From Muscardinus avellanarius (taxonomy: Eukaryota; Chordata; Mammalia; Rodentia; Gliridae), in the NCBI GenBank assembly GCA_963383645.1, contig OY726558.1, positions 186,117,634-186,181,633 on the forward strand: 64,000 nucleotides of DNA, read 5' to 3'. Positions 12,838 to 26,800 of this stretch are shown here, piece by piece. The translations under genes and the position numbers were made by a program. How positions within the stretch are numbered: position 1 is the first letter of the stretch; every line of letters starts with the position of its first letter. The notes under the pieces were generated by a model. That model saw nothing but the letters and a program-made list of their open reading frames with translations. It was not told the DNA's origin and did not search any database.

Positions 12838-15800
12838 TTCTGGGGGTGGAACCCAGAGGCTTTCTACCTCCGGGCCATACTCCCAGACCTATTTTCTATT
12901 TTATTTGGAAACAGGGTCTCACTAAGTTGCTGAGAGCCTCACTAAGTAGCTGAGGCTGACTTCAAACCTGTGCGATCCTCCTGTCTCAACCTCCCAAGCG
13001 CAGGAATTACAAGCGTGCGCCACCACACCCAGCGTAACAGCTAGTATTTTTGAGCAACACATAAATCCTGGGATTAATTTCTCATTCATAAAGTCACAAT
13101 ATGTGTTTTCACTTAGGGCAGGAAGAGAATCTGATGAAGGAGATATTTCTATTGCAAAGAAAGGACATTGATCCCTCAAGGCAGTGATTGACAAAGAAAA
13201 GCCTGAGGACAGTATATTAAATAAAAATGCCAAGCCCAGAAAAATAATGTATGGGCCCACCACCTGTTTTTTTCTAAATAAAGTTTTATTGGAACACCAC
13301 ACTCATCTGCTCCTGCGTTAGCCTTGGCTGCTTTCATACTAGAGTGGGAGAGTCCAGTAGTTGTAACAGAGACCGTCCCACCTGGAAAGCCAAGAATATT
13401 TGCTGTCTGGCTGCTGACAGAAAAACATTGCTAGCTCTTGTGCACTCACTGGGATTCCTTTCAAGAAAGAGACGGCAGACCTAGGAATGCAAGATACTGA
13501 ATACCAAATGACCACCATCACCATTATCTCCTTTAGAGGGGAGAGAGGTTTGGGAACCATCCTCAGTTTGTCAGGAGTCCATGGTTCTACTCACAATTTT
13601 TCAGAATACTGGATAACAAGAATTTGACATTTTCTTTATGAATATGGACTGTGTGTACAAATTATATGGTTGAAAATGTATGTTTAAATATGAATTGGTT
13701 TAGCCGGGGGTGGTGGCGCACGCTTGTAATCCCCGCACTTAGGAGGCGGAGACAGGAGGATCGCGCAGGTTCGAAGCCAGCCGCGCACGCTGGCTTAGGA
13801 GACCCTGTTTCCAAATAAAAATATAAAAATAGGTCTGGGAGTGTAGCCCGGAGGTAGAAGGGCTTCCAGGAACTCCATTACCACCAAAAATTAAAAATAA
13901 ATAAATAAATAAATATGAACTGGTTTAGAGATGTGTAGTATAGGTAAATAGCAAAGAAGGCAGACACTGGAAATTCCCGCATGACTGATGGCTGAGATGG
14001 TGGTGAGGGACGTTATCTGAAATAGCAAGTCAGAACCCTTGAACAAGGCAGGCATCCCAGAGACGGCAACGATGCCATCACAGATAAGCTCCAGCCTGGG
14101 ACCAGGAGTTCACACTTCTGATGGTCCCTTCATTACACTATTGCCACCACACAAATATGAGTGGAAAAACATTTTTTAGAAGGAAGGACCAGCTCTATCA
14201 TCTCAGGATTTCTTAAAGTTCATCTTTACAATGATACAGTCCATCTGGGGGCCCCCAAAGTTACTCAGACCTGGAAGTTTCCATCCGTCCTGCCACCAGG
14301 CAAACTTAAAGTCATTGGAAACTACACTTTTACTCTCTTTCTTCCTATCTCCTTTTCTTTGTATCCTGGGTCCAGTAAAAATGCTAAATCACTTTTGAAA
14401 TACCTCTGACTTTGCGCTTGTCAGTCAACTGCCTTAGGGCCAACTGTCTGCTACAGAAAGCAAGATAAGGAGCCTTAATTAAGATTTGGAAACTCAAACC
14501 TGACACACATTTCTCTAATTCTTTCCCACTGACTATCAAAAAGCATGTTATTATTTTTATGATAACATTTGTATGGTCCTTGACAGTTTCGAGACATCAT
14601 CACATTATCCTAATCTACGAAGAGCTGCTTTAATAAGCACAACACTTTCCCATCCCAATAGCAAGTCATGTAACCAACACCGGAGAGGGCGAAGCAGCAA
14701 CTCCACACCACTCAACGGCATTCCCAAGGTGGTACAAGTTAAGACTAAATTAAATAAAAAAACTGACTTGCATAAAGTCCAGTGTCCTTTTTTTACTATG
14801 TCACGGAACCTTCCAGAAGCTCAGAAAAACAAACTGCTAGAAACTGACAGGTTGAGGATGCACTGTGCTGGGGATACATGTTGAAGTCCTAACCTCAAAT
14901 GTGCATTAGGAGATGGAGCATAAATGGAGGCACTAAAGTTTACCTAGCTCATGAGGGTGAGGCCCTGATGTGATAGCTCGGTGTCCTTAGAAGACGAGAC
15001 ACCGAAGCGCTCATTCCCTCGCTCTGTCTCCATCATAAGAAGTCCCAGCCACAAGACCCAGGGAAAAGCCCGCCCCAGAAACCAAGTCAGCTGGCTCCTT
15101 GGTCCTAGCCTTTCTGATCCTCTAGAACAATGGCTATTGTTTCAACTACCCAACCTGTGGATTTTATTATGGGAGCCTGAGCAGAAAATGACACACTGCT
15201 AAAATTCACATCAAGGTAGGGAAAATTCTGGAAGAAAAATAATTGTGGTTTCTGGCCACCGTACAATCTGAATTCAAAACACTGGCAAAATAATAAAAAG
15301 GCAAGAAGTGAAATTTGTCCTTGAAATTGCTTGCAAACTATCTAAGACATGTAACTCAGAAGTCCGGAAATGCTGGAATAGATTGTAGTAAGTGCAGTGT
15401 CCGTAAGTTCAGCAGAGGACGTGTGAATGTTTATGTTGTGTGAGCCTCCCGAGCCCACTTTAGTGAGTTGTAACCTTGGTATCCTCGTGCCAGACATAAA
15501 CAACTTTGTGGAACATCAACATCAAAGGCGCTTGCCGGGCGTGGTGGCGCACGCTTGTAATCCCCGTGCTTGGGAGGCTGAGACAGGAGGATCGCACGGG
15601 TTCAAAGCCAGCCTTAGCTGCTTAGTGAGGCTCTCAGCAACTTAGTGAGACCCTGTTTCCAAATAAAATATAAAAAAAGCTCTGGGAGTATAGCCCGGAG
15701 GTAGAAAGCCTCTGGGTTCCACCCCCAGTACCATGAAAACAAAACAAAACAAAACAAAAACATCAAAGGCGTTTGTCATGGATCAGGACAGATACTAGTC

Positions 15801-17847
15801 AATTCCACAGCCACATCAAACACGGACAAATGTAAACGCTTCCCGAGCCAAGAACTCCCCTTGCCTGGCTCTGTGAGCACTGCGGCTGTAGTCAAGGAAC
15901 CGCAGTCTAGTCTGCCCTCCTCGTGGGTAAGATGAGAATCACCACAGAATCACCACAGCCATAGAATCACCCTCCCTTCCTGACAGCATCCACTCCAGAG
16001 CAAAACTCTCTTGCTTCTTCCCCACAACCTCCTCGCACAAGCCCACATCCTCCCTCCTTCCTCCCCTCCCTCTCTCCCTTCCTTTCTTTCTTTTCTGGTA
16101 CTAGGAATTGAACCCAGGGGCATTCTACCTCCAAGCTACACTCCCAGTCATATTTTAGTGGGGTTTTTCTTGTTTTGAAATAGGATAGTTGCTGAAGCTA
16201 TCCTCAAACCTGGAATCCTCCTGCCTTCTAAATACTGAGATTGCAGGTATACCTCCATGGCATTTACCTCCTATCAGAATTTTCTAATATTTACTACTTG
16301 AGACCCTCCACCATCTTCCATTCTCACCCCACATGGGGTAAAAAGCCCAAGTGTGTACAAGTACAGTAATGGGAAACAGAGTCTCTGCCCTTTCTAGGTC
16401 CCCAGGGGATGGGAAAAGCCATAGATAGAACCAAACTCTAACTCTATACACCATGTATTTTCCTGTATGTACACATCTGTGATAAAGTTTAATTTATAAA
16501 TTAGACATAGCAAGAGATTAATAACAATAATAGAATGAGCAATTGTAACAATATACTGTAAGAAAATGTATATGAATGTGGTTCTCTCTCCTTAAATATC
16601 TTGCATTGTACTGGTCCTTCTTTCAGACTGGTTGATCTTGGTTCACTAAACCATGGGTAAGGGGGACTGCTTCCTGAACACCTGTGCTCCTGGGAGTCCT
16701 TGGCTGGAGGACATTAACTAAAGAGAAGTTTAATCAATAACGAATGAAGTTTAGTGACTAATGTGGCCCTAACTGGCACAGGCCTCATTTTATTTGTCTT
16801 AGGGGAACTCCTTAGTGAACATGTTTTAAAAAACTAATAAAGCTTAGGATTCTTAAACTTACAATCCCATTGTCAAGTTTTGCAAAAGTTTTCCTTTTGT
16901 GTTAAAGGGAGACAGGAATCAAACTCAAATACATCAAGGGAGGAGATAATATTTAGAATGTTAAAGAACAGTTAAACTCCTCATGGTTAATAGCCATTCT
17001 CTCCCCTCTGGTGGTCTTGCGTCTCAGGAGTATGAACAAAGTAAGTGACACCAGATGTGAGTTTGTATGTTGTTGCCATTGTTGAAGGCATTTCTCGTCT
17101 TGGTTCACTACCCACCTGCCATTTTCCTTCTCTCTTTCGGTTACCAAAACCTTTCTCTCTGGTGCATCTCATTGAAGGTTTGTATGGAGTTAACACACTT
17201 TAACCCCACTCATTTAATAAAAGAACCTCATTTACAATTATGCAAATTCATGATATAAATTTTTCTAAGTTATGACATCATTGTGTTTATTTATGAAGTC
17301 ACCTGTGGACTATAAACTCCTATCTAAGGTCATCCAAAAGCTAAACATCCCTGAAGCATGATATTCTATTTAGGGGCTTCAAATCCTACCTGGATATCCT
17401 AATAGTATGGATTAAAATTAATTTATGTATGCATATTTCACATTGTTCATTTGGAGAGTGAAACACAACCAAACCTTAGTCTTACCAAAAAACAAATAAA
17501 TCCAGCATATTATCTAGAAACTCTTTCATCGATTCTGAGTCTCGGAACATACCACAAAAACAGGATCATTGGCAGCGGAATGCGGTAAGGCACTCGTCCC
17601 ATTCAGGAAGGAGTGAACCAGATTGTGAAGGCTCACCACCTGAGAGTCCAGCGTCCCGTCTGCTTTATCAAATCCTTCCAGAGCATTCCTGAGAGAAACC
17701 AGCATGTCAGAACAGGCGCAGATGGAGAAAGGTCTCTCTGTATTGTTTCTATCCTAGATAGTCATCTTCTAATCTGAGATTGAGAAGGGATGAGAGGCTC
17801 TGCCACAGCTAATTAAGAGTCAGCCCCAGCCTTTAATGATAATCAAT

Positions 17848-17893
<46 letters not shown>

Positions 17894-20800
17894 CGTTTTT
17901 TGTGGTGGTACTGAGGATTGAACCCAGAGGCGTCCTACCTCTAAGCTAGGGCCTCAGCCCTATTTTATTTTTATTTTGAAATAGGGTCTCACTAAGTTAC
18001 AGAGAGCCTCATGACTTGCTGAGGCCGCCCTTGAACCTGTGATTCTTCTGTCTCAGCCTCCCAAGTACTGGGATTACGGGTGAGCGCCCCCACCCCTGGC
18101 TTACTGATAATCTTTCATAAGGGGAGCTCATTCTTCCTCAATAATGCTTCTGTACCCACTCGGTGAAATGTTCTCCTTTTGTATTATATGATAGTTATTT
18201 GCCTTCATATCTGTCTCTCGTGCTTCTGAAGAATAAGGACTATGTTTTTCCCTATTTTATTGCCACCCAATATCCCACCAAGCACAAGGTCTATGATCAA
18301 TAAATGCTTTTTGAATTAATATATAATCTTATTTTCAAGTTTCTCAACTAAATTGACCTTCAGCTTGATGCTATATTCAACATTCTAGACATATCCTCAC
18401 ATCCCCCTTATCTTTCTTTCCCTGCTCCATTTTTAGGAAATTCATATTGTCCACACATTAACTTGGTGATCCCCAAACCTAAGCATACCTCGAAATCCCT
18501 GGCAGAATTGCATATTTCATGCCCAACTCCCAGCTTTCTCATCCAGCAGGTGCAGGCTGGGTCCCAACAATTTGCATTCCCAACCAGCACCAGATGACAC
18601 CAGTGATGGTCTGAGCATTTTTTAGGACCACGCCCCTGACTCAGAACAATAGCAGATGCAATTTGCTTTAGTAGTATTTGTATCATAGTAAAAAACTAAT
18701 GCATATTCTTTTTTTAATTTTTTTAAAATGTCACCCTTTGCCTCCCTTGACACTCCTCTGAGGGCTGTGGCCAGCTCCAGCACAGGCTCTGGGCCTCGGT
18801 ACACTTAGCAAACTTGCACACTTAAGTTCAGCATATCCCTGCTCTTGGCCTTGTACAAGTTGTGTAATTCATATGCAGTTTAGAGACAGGGAGAGAGAAT
18901 CTAGTTTTGGAGAAGCTGTACATATATCTACCACCTATTTTGGTAGCCCCATCTATCTTTATGAAAATTTTCTTTCTACACATATTTCTCATAATTCTTG
19001 CTTTGATTTTCTTTTTTGTGGTACTGGGAATTGAACCCAGGGACGTTCCACCTTCAAGCTATACCTCCAGCCCTTTTTATTTTAAAACAGAATCTCACTA
19101 GGTTTTTAAGGTTCTCACCAAGTTGCTGAGGCTGACCTTGAACCTGTGATCCTCCATCTCAGACTCCCAAGCACTGGATGTATATTACCGTGTCAGCTTC
19201 TCACAATTCTTAAAGGTTTTTGGGGTAGGAGAAAATGAGTAGTTGGTCTTTAAATGAGAACTCAGACCCCAATATTAAGGTCTATGGCTGATAAATTTCT
19301 AATGTCAACATTTTTTAAAATAAGAAGGGCCGGGCGTGGTGGCGCACACTTGTAATCCCCACGCTTGGGAGGCGGAGACAGGAGAGTCGCACAGGTTCGA
19401 TGCCAGCCGCGCTGGCTTAAGAGACCCTGTTTCCAAAGAAAAAAAAGTATAAAATAGGTCTGGGAGTGTAGCCCGGAGGTAGAAGGGTTTCCAGGGACCC
19501 CAGTACCACCAAAAATAAATAAATAAATAAAATAAGAAGGAAAAAATCCACAACATGGACATCTTTAAAGTACTATATTTGGTGAGGTGCCATGCATCCC
19601 AAGCTTTGAACAGCTAAAGTAGAAGATGATAAAACAATCCTAGTCATTATAGTGAGTAGATGAACACTTTCCTAATACCCATCCTTTGTTAATCATGTAT
19701 TAAGCCCTCCTTCATTACGTAGATTTGTAGATGTCTCCCAACACCTGGATTTCTTTCTAGTTCATCGCAACCACAAATACTAAAATCTAAAGAGATTGTC
19801 GAAGAGCTTACAGCACCAACCTGAAGCTGAAGGTAGAGTTCTGGAAGAAAGGAGGATTGTCAAATTTCGAGAGAGACAGACAATCCTGCACATTTTTTAA
19901 TGTTGGCAGCTGCTCATTGTTTCTCCCCACTTGATTTCTTCTCAGCAAACCTTCATAGGTTCCATTACATAAGGTGACCCGGCGGTTGTAGTCATCCAAG
20001 CTAAGATTTATAAGAAAATTAAAAATAGTACATCTTAATTCATGAGGGGTACCATAAATTTGGGCCAACCAAAACAACTGGGGTCATAGTCATGGGAAAT
20101 TTTTATTAGTTACCTAAAAATAATAAGAAAAAAGTGGTTAAAAAATATTATCAATAAGCCAGGTATGGTGGCACATGCTTATAATCACAGTACTTGGGAG
20201 GCTGAGACAGGAGGATCACAGGTTCTTGGCCAGCCTCAGCTACTTAGTGAGGCCCTCTGAAACCTAGTGAGACCCTGTTTCAAAATAAAGAATAAAAAAT
20301 AGGGCTGAGGGTGTAGTTAAGGAGGTAGAATGCCCTTGGGTCCAATCCCCAGTACCACACACAAAAAAAACTCTTGAAAATAGTTACAGATTAAGAAGTT
20401 TCAACCACATGGAGACACAAATTATAACTATAAACATGAAAATATTTATTTTAATTTATATTGGTACCCAGGGACATTCTACCTCCCGAGCCACACCCTC
20501 AGGCCTTTTTTTTATTTTTACTTTTTATTTTTTGAAACAAAGGCTCGGTAAATTTCTAAGGGTATCACTACATTGGTGAGGCTGTCCCTGAACCTGTAAT
20601 CCTCCTGTCTCAGCCTCCCAAGTACTAGGATTACAGGTGTGCACCACCATGCCTAGATAATAGAGGAAGGAATAGAATAATAAATACCATTCCATTGAAG
20701 ACAGTTTACAAGGCGAGATGGTGACTCCTGTTACATGCATTTGAATCTGGGACAACTAAAGGGAGATCAGAGTGGCTCCCATTGCACTGAGCCAAGATGC

Positions 20801-23800
20801 TCTTAGTGGAAGTGGCTCCAGGAAAGACTTTTAGGCAAATTGCTGGCAGAGGTCAGAGGAAAACTAATGAAACTATACAAAGGGAACATTTATCAAAACC
20901 TTTTTTTAATGTTTAAGGAAATGGAAATGTTAACTGTCTTGATTTGATCACTATAAAAATGCATCAAATGATCCCACTAGACCCTATAATTTATACAATT
21001 AAAATAATAATTAATTTTTAAACACTCTGTGTTGGGAAATGTGTAAAGCGGTTGAGCTTCAAGAGTTACATGGTAAACATAGGGCAAAGAAGATCCAGTG
21101 CCCATAAAATACATTCTATATGCTGATGGCACAGCCTGGGATTCAACCTTCCCAGAAGTAGCCACTGATAGAGATAGGGTTTTATTTTTTATTTTTTATT
21201 TTTCGGTGGTCCTGGGGTTCCTGGAAGCCCTTCTATCTCTGGGCTGCACTCCCAGACCTATTTTTTATATTTTTATTTGAAAACAGGGTCTCTTAAGCCA
21301 GCACGGCTGGCTTCATAGGTGTATGTGCAAACCCAAGAGGAGATCCAGGCCAAGTCCCCAAGAGGTGGTGATGATGGTTCTGATGTAGAAGGAGGCACAG
21401 AACTCAGCCAGGTGGGGCAGGTGAGGAGAGCCTGAGAGGGTGGCAGGTGTGTCCTAGGTGGAGGGTAGCCATTTGTGGCTGGACCACGGGATATGGGAGA
21501 GGTAAGGAACACAGGCATATGTTCCACCATTTCCGGAGGGTTTTAAATATTTTATTGTGTGAATTTTAAAGGGTAAGGGGAAAATACTGGGTATATAAGA
21601 ATGAAATCAACACACACACAAGGACGAAAGGGGCCAAGATGCTAATGCTAGGAAAAATGAAAATCGTCCTAGTCGGCATTCCTCAGAGTGCATTCCAGTG
21701 AGGCCAGCTGTGAAATAAGAGTCTTGGGGTCAGATATATTTAAGTCTCTCTTGATGAATAATAATGCATTTGACAGGAAAGGCTCAGAGATGTCCCCAAA
21801 ATTAAAAAGCCTTTTAAGCCGGGCGTGGTGGTGCACACTTGTAATCCCCGCACTTGGGAGGCTGAGACAGGAGGATCGCACGAGTTCGAAGTCAGCCTCA
21901 GCTACTTAGTGAGGCTCTCAGTAACTTAGTGAGACCCTGTTTCAAATAAAATATAAAATAGGTCTGGGAGTATAGCCCAGAGTTAGAAAAGCCCCTGGGT
22001 TCCATCCCCAGTACCACCAAAAATAAATAAATAAACAAATATATATATAAAGCCTTTTAAACTCAGCATCCTCTAAACTTGTAGGATCACAGACGCCTCT
22101 TGTCATGTATCACAGAAATACCTATGATAAAAGTTTAACTTATAAATTAGGCATGGTAGGGATTAACAATAACAATAATAAAATAGGACAAATATAACAA
22201 TATACTGTAATAAACATGATATGAATGTGGTTTCACTCTGTCTCTTTCTCTGTATAGGAAAAAAAAAAAACAATATACAAAGGATTTGGTACCTTCTGGG
22301 TTTCAGACATCCACTGGGCATCTTGGAATACATCCCCGAAAGGTCAGCAGGGACCACCATATTACACATGAACAGAGAAACAAATTCAAGGAGTCTTTAA
22401 GGAGGGAATTGTTCCTAGATTACAGGCCACCTACCTGCTTGCAGGGTCTTTCAGGGTTCAGGGATCATCCCGCCTGGAACATATGCCTGTGTTCCTTACC
22501 TCTCCCATATCCCGTGGTCCAGCCACAAATGGCTACCCTCCACCTAGGACACACCTGCCACCCTCTCAGGCTCTCCTCACCTGCCCCACCTGGCTGAGTT
22601 CTGTGCCTCCTTCTACATCAGAACCATCATCACCACCTCTTGGGGACTTGGCCTGGCTCTCCTCTTGGGTTTGCACATACACCTATGATAAAACTTCTCA
22701 GACTGAATGCTAATGTGTTTGCCAGAAATCTAGCTCTGTAAATACAAAGTGATATTCAAAAGTGAGGCTGGATTTTATTCACCTTTGTATCCCTAGCAGT
22801 ATTGAGGTCGCCTAGAACATGATCGGTGCTTAGCAAATGCTGGCTGAATACAGGAACGATTCCTAATTTTAAAACCATTGATCTAAAAATGATGGCCAAG
22901 CATATTCATGTCACAATGTGATTTTTGATATAGCTATGTCTTTTTACTAAAAAAATTTGATAACTTAAAAACCGTATCTTCTATGGGACATACATAAGCA
23001 AAAGCCTATGCACATTAGAAACAGAGGTATAAAGAAATATAATGTGCATGTCTCAGACACAGAGAAGACAGTCTTGGGAGTTCCACATGGCATGCATAAC
23101 ATTACCTGTCACAGACAACTTCCCAGCTGGAGAATCTCGAGTTCTGACTAATCAGAGTCGGGTCACCTTGCCTTGCTGCCCCCAGCAACTGATCTGTGCA
23201 CACGTCACACTCATTCCTCCCAGTAGCAAAGTTCCAGTAGGGCAAAGCAAAGGATGCATTACCAGTGAGTCGCTGAAAGCAGAGGTCAGGCCCAGTCACT
23301 TAATTTACTCATCAGATGCAACAAGAACAAAAAGGCATATAGCACAAGGATTGGCAAGAGTCTTGACCAAATGTATAACAATGAAAAGTATCAATAGATG
23401 GGTGAAATTATACATATGTGTATGTGTTAAATATATAACAATATTATGTTGTGATATATGTTGAGGTTATGATGTGTTAATATACATAATATATTATATA
23501 TGAACACATATCACAACCTTATATAGATATAATATATATCGCAACCTTTATTTTTTTATTTTTTTATAACTTGACTTTTTATTTTATTTATTTCATTTGC
23601 AAGAAGATGGAAAGTCCTGGAGACCATTATGTTAAGTGAGATCAGCCAAGCACAGAAGGAGAAGATACATGTTTCCTTTAATGTCACAACCTTTATAAAG
23701 CGGGAAATCTGACCATTGTGACAATATACATAAACCCAGAGACATTATACTGAAGGCAATGAGCCAGATGCAGAAATGAAAATACTTCATCATCTCAGTT

Positions 23801-26800
23801 ATATGTGGAATCTTAAAAAAAATCAAACACATAGAAACAGCAAACTAGTGGTTACCAGGAAAGTGAGGTGGGAAGATGTAGGTTGAAAGGTAAATTTGTA
23901 AGTTCTATAGGATGAACAAATCTATAGATGTAATATACCACATGAGGGCTAGAGTTCATAATACTATATTGTATACTTTATTTTGCCAAAAGAGTATATT
24001 TTAGAGACTTTTTTTGGTACTGGGAATTGAGCTCAGGGGCATTCTATTTCCAAGCTACACTCCCAGCCTTTTTTACTTTTTTGTTGTTGTTGTTGTTGTT
24101 GTTGTTTGGTTTGGTTTGGTTTTGAAACGGGGCCTTGCTAGGTTGCTGAGAGTCTCACTAAATTGCTAAGACTATCCTTGAACTTTCAATCCTTCTATCT
24201 CAGCCTCCCACATAATGGAATTATAGGTGTGGACCACCATGTCCAGCAATTTTAGAGGCTCTTAGCACACACAAGAAATAGAAGATGCTGAGTATGTTAA
24301 TTTTCTTAACAGTGATATCACTTCACTGTCCAAGATAAGTATATCAAGCCAGGTGTGGTGGTGCACACTTTTAATTGGGAGGCTGAGACAAGGGGATCAT
24401 GGGTTTTCAGACAGCCTCAGCTACTTAGTGAGGTCCTCTGCAACTTAGTGAGACCCTGTTTCAAAATAATGAATTAAAAATAGGGCCAGGAATTTAGCTC
24501 GGTTGTAGAATGCCCTTGGGTTCAATTCTCAGTACCACAAAAAAAGATAAATATATCAAAATGTCATGTTACACCTAGGCGTGGTGATGCACACTTGTAA
24601 TCCCAGCATTTGGAAGGCTGAGACAGGAGGATCGTGGGTTCATGGACAGCCTTAGCCACTTAGTGAGGACCTTTGTAACTCAGTGAGACCCTGTTTCAAA
24701 ATAAAGAATAAAATATAGGGCTGGGGTGTAGCTCAGAGGTAGATGCTCTGGGTTCTATCCCTAGTACCGCAAAAAGAAGAGAAAAGAAAAGAAAAAATGT
24801 CATGTTATACAATATGCCTTAAACACATGCAACATTTTTAAAATTAAAAGTATAGTTTCAACCAACCAACCTGGAGATCTCTTTCCAACCACAACAAGTG
24901 GTACCGGTGCCAGGTCACAAAGGCAGGCCCTTGGTGTGAGAAATCTATGGCCTTGTAGGGGCGCCCTGGTCCTAAAACAATTGGAAAACAGTACAGATCA
25001 CAGTATAGGATATTTAAAATGTTCAAGCTCAGTTGGGCATGGTGCAGCATGCTTGTAATCCTAGTACTTGGGAGGCTGAGACAGAAGGATGGAAGGTTCC
25101 AGGAGAGTTTCAGAAAGTAGTAAGACTCTCAACAACCTAGTAGGACCCTGTTTCAAAGAAAAACAAAATAGGGCTGAGGCGTGTAACTCAGTGGTAGAAT
25201 GCCCCTGGGTTCCATCCCTAGTGCCATAAAAAATGAATAACATAAAATAAATGTTAAAGCTCACATATGTGTCTTACAGCCAGTAAGTACGTGATATTTT
25301 AGTAAAAAAAAATCATTATTTATCTATTCAAAGGCAACAATAACAATATGAACAAAAGAATTTTAGAATCGACTAGCACTTTTAGGGTAAGATCACTTTC
25401 ATCTTTCAAAAGTCTGATTTTTTTTTTTTAGCAGAAAGCTAGAAATCCAAGACATTGTTAGCATTTAGCCCTGTTACATATTTAATCTTTTGTGCAACAA
25501 TTCATTAAGATGAAAGTAAGATGAAAGTATCCCTAAATGAAATATATTTTTAAAAGACATTTTCCAAGCTGTCTCTTACAAATGCACAAATTTAAGAGAG
25601 AAGGATTAATTAGTAATATAGCAACTTCAGTCACAGTCCTAATGCAGCACTTATATAACCAAAAAAGAGCTTCAGTGGATTCAGCCTCGCCCATCAATCA
25701 GTTACAGCTGCTAGTTGACAGGCATGGTGGCTGAGACCAGAAAAGAGAAAAATACATTCGAACCAATTTAGCTGGCCACTGGAACTGCCAATTTTAGTGA
25801 AACGCTTTGGGCAATTTGATGCCCTCCTTCCTGTGTGCTCCATCCCTCTTGCACCTTTCATATCAGCTTTTGATGGTTATGTAGAAACTTTAGCTAACTT
25901 TAGTTCTTTTTCAAAGTACCTATAATAACTTCAGAGAGTGGAACAGACATGAATATAAATTTAATTCCTAGATATGACCAGAAACAATAGTTTTCTTTTC
26001 CTCTTGAGAGACTACCCTCTCATAAAGCAAAACCTGCTCGGAGTGATGACAGAAAAACTATAAAGGTTGGTAGCAGAAGAGCCTCCTTAGCTATCGATAA
26101 AGAAAGACGGATGTTTACCTGTGAGGCAGGTTTGAAAAAGACTCATACTGAGAGCAAACTCGCCGCTACTCTCAGCGACACTGGCTTTTAAAAAATGGTT
26201 TCATCTGGAGCAAAGTTTCAAGTCCACCAAACTTGAAGGGGGCATCGAAGGACGGGGAACACGTGATACATACAGGGTGGCAATGCCAAGGGAAAATATT
26301 CCAAGTAAGCTCCAGGTCTTTATTCACTCTGACCTTGACAAAGGAACCCCCCACGGAGGGATGGCCGCAGGTGTAGCCGAGTGTGCAGAGATGCTATGAG
26401 AAGAATCTAGAATGGGTTCATTCTCCCAGAACAAACCAACCCATGGCTTCTTCCCAGCTGATAAATAACTGAGGTTGAATCTAAACCTGCTTGATTAAGG
26501 AGGGTCGATCACAGACCATGTCCCATTCCGAGTCCTACTCGGGCTCCAGACTGTAGAACCTGGGAAGGTCCTCAATATTCCTCAAGCATTATTTTTATTT
26601 TACTATTTTCTCAATCATTGAACATAACCATGAGCTGAAAGGCAAGGAACTCTGCATTGCTGTGGCTCACTTTATCCACTTCCTTGGATTAAAAGCCTGG
26701 GAAGTCCTAGCAACACATGAGGACCACAGGGGTTACCTAACGCACTGTAAAGACACAGACCTCCAACGCAATCACTCCAGCTCCACACACAAAAAAGTGA

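Noticed and set aside
22483..22713. 76-residue frame shared by both arms of the inverted duplication as a duplicated gene
   Set aside because: It starts and ends in unrelated DNA, is proline/serine-rich without a recognised domain, and one copy ends inside SINE sequence.
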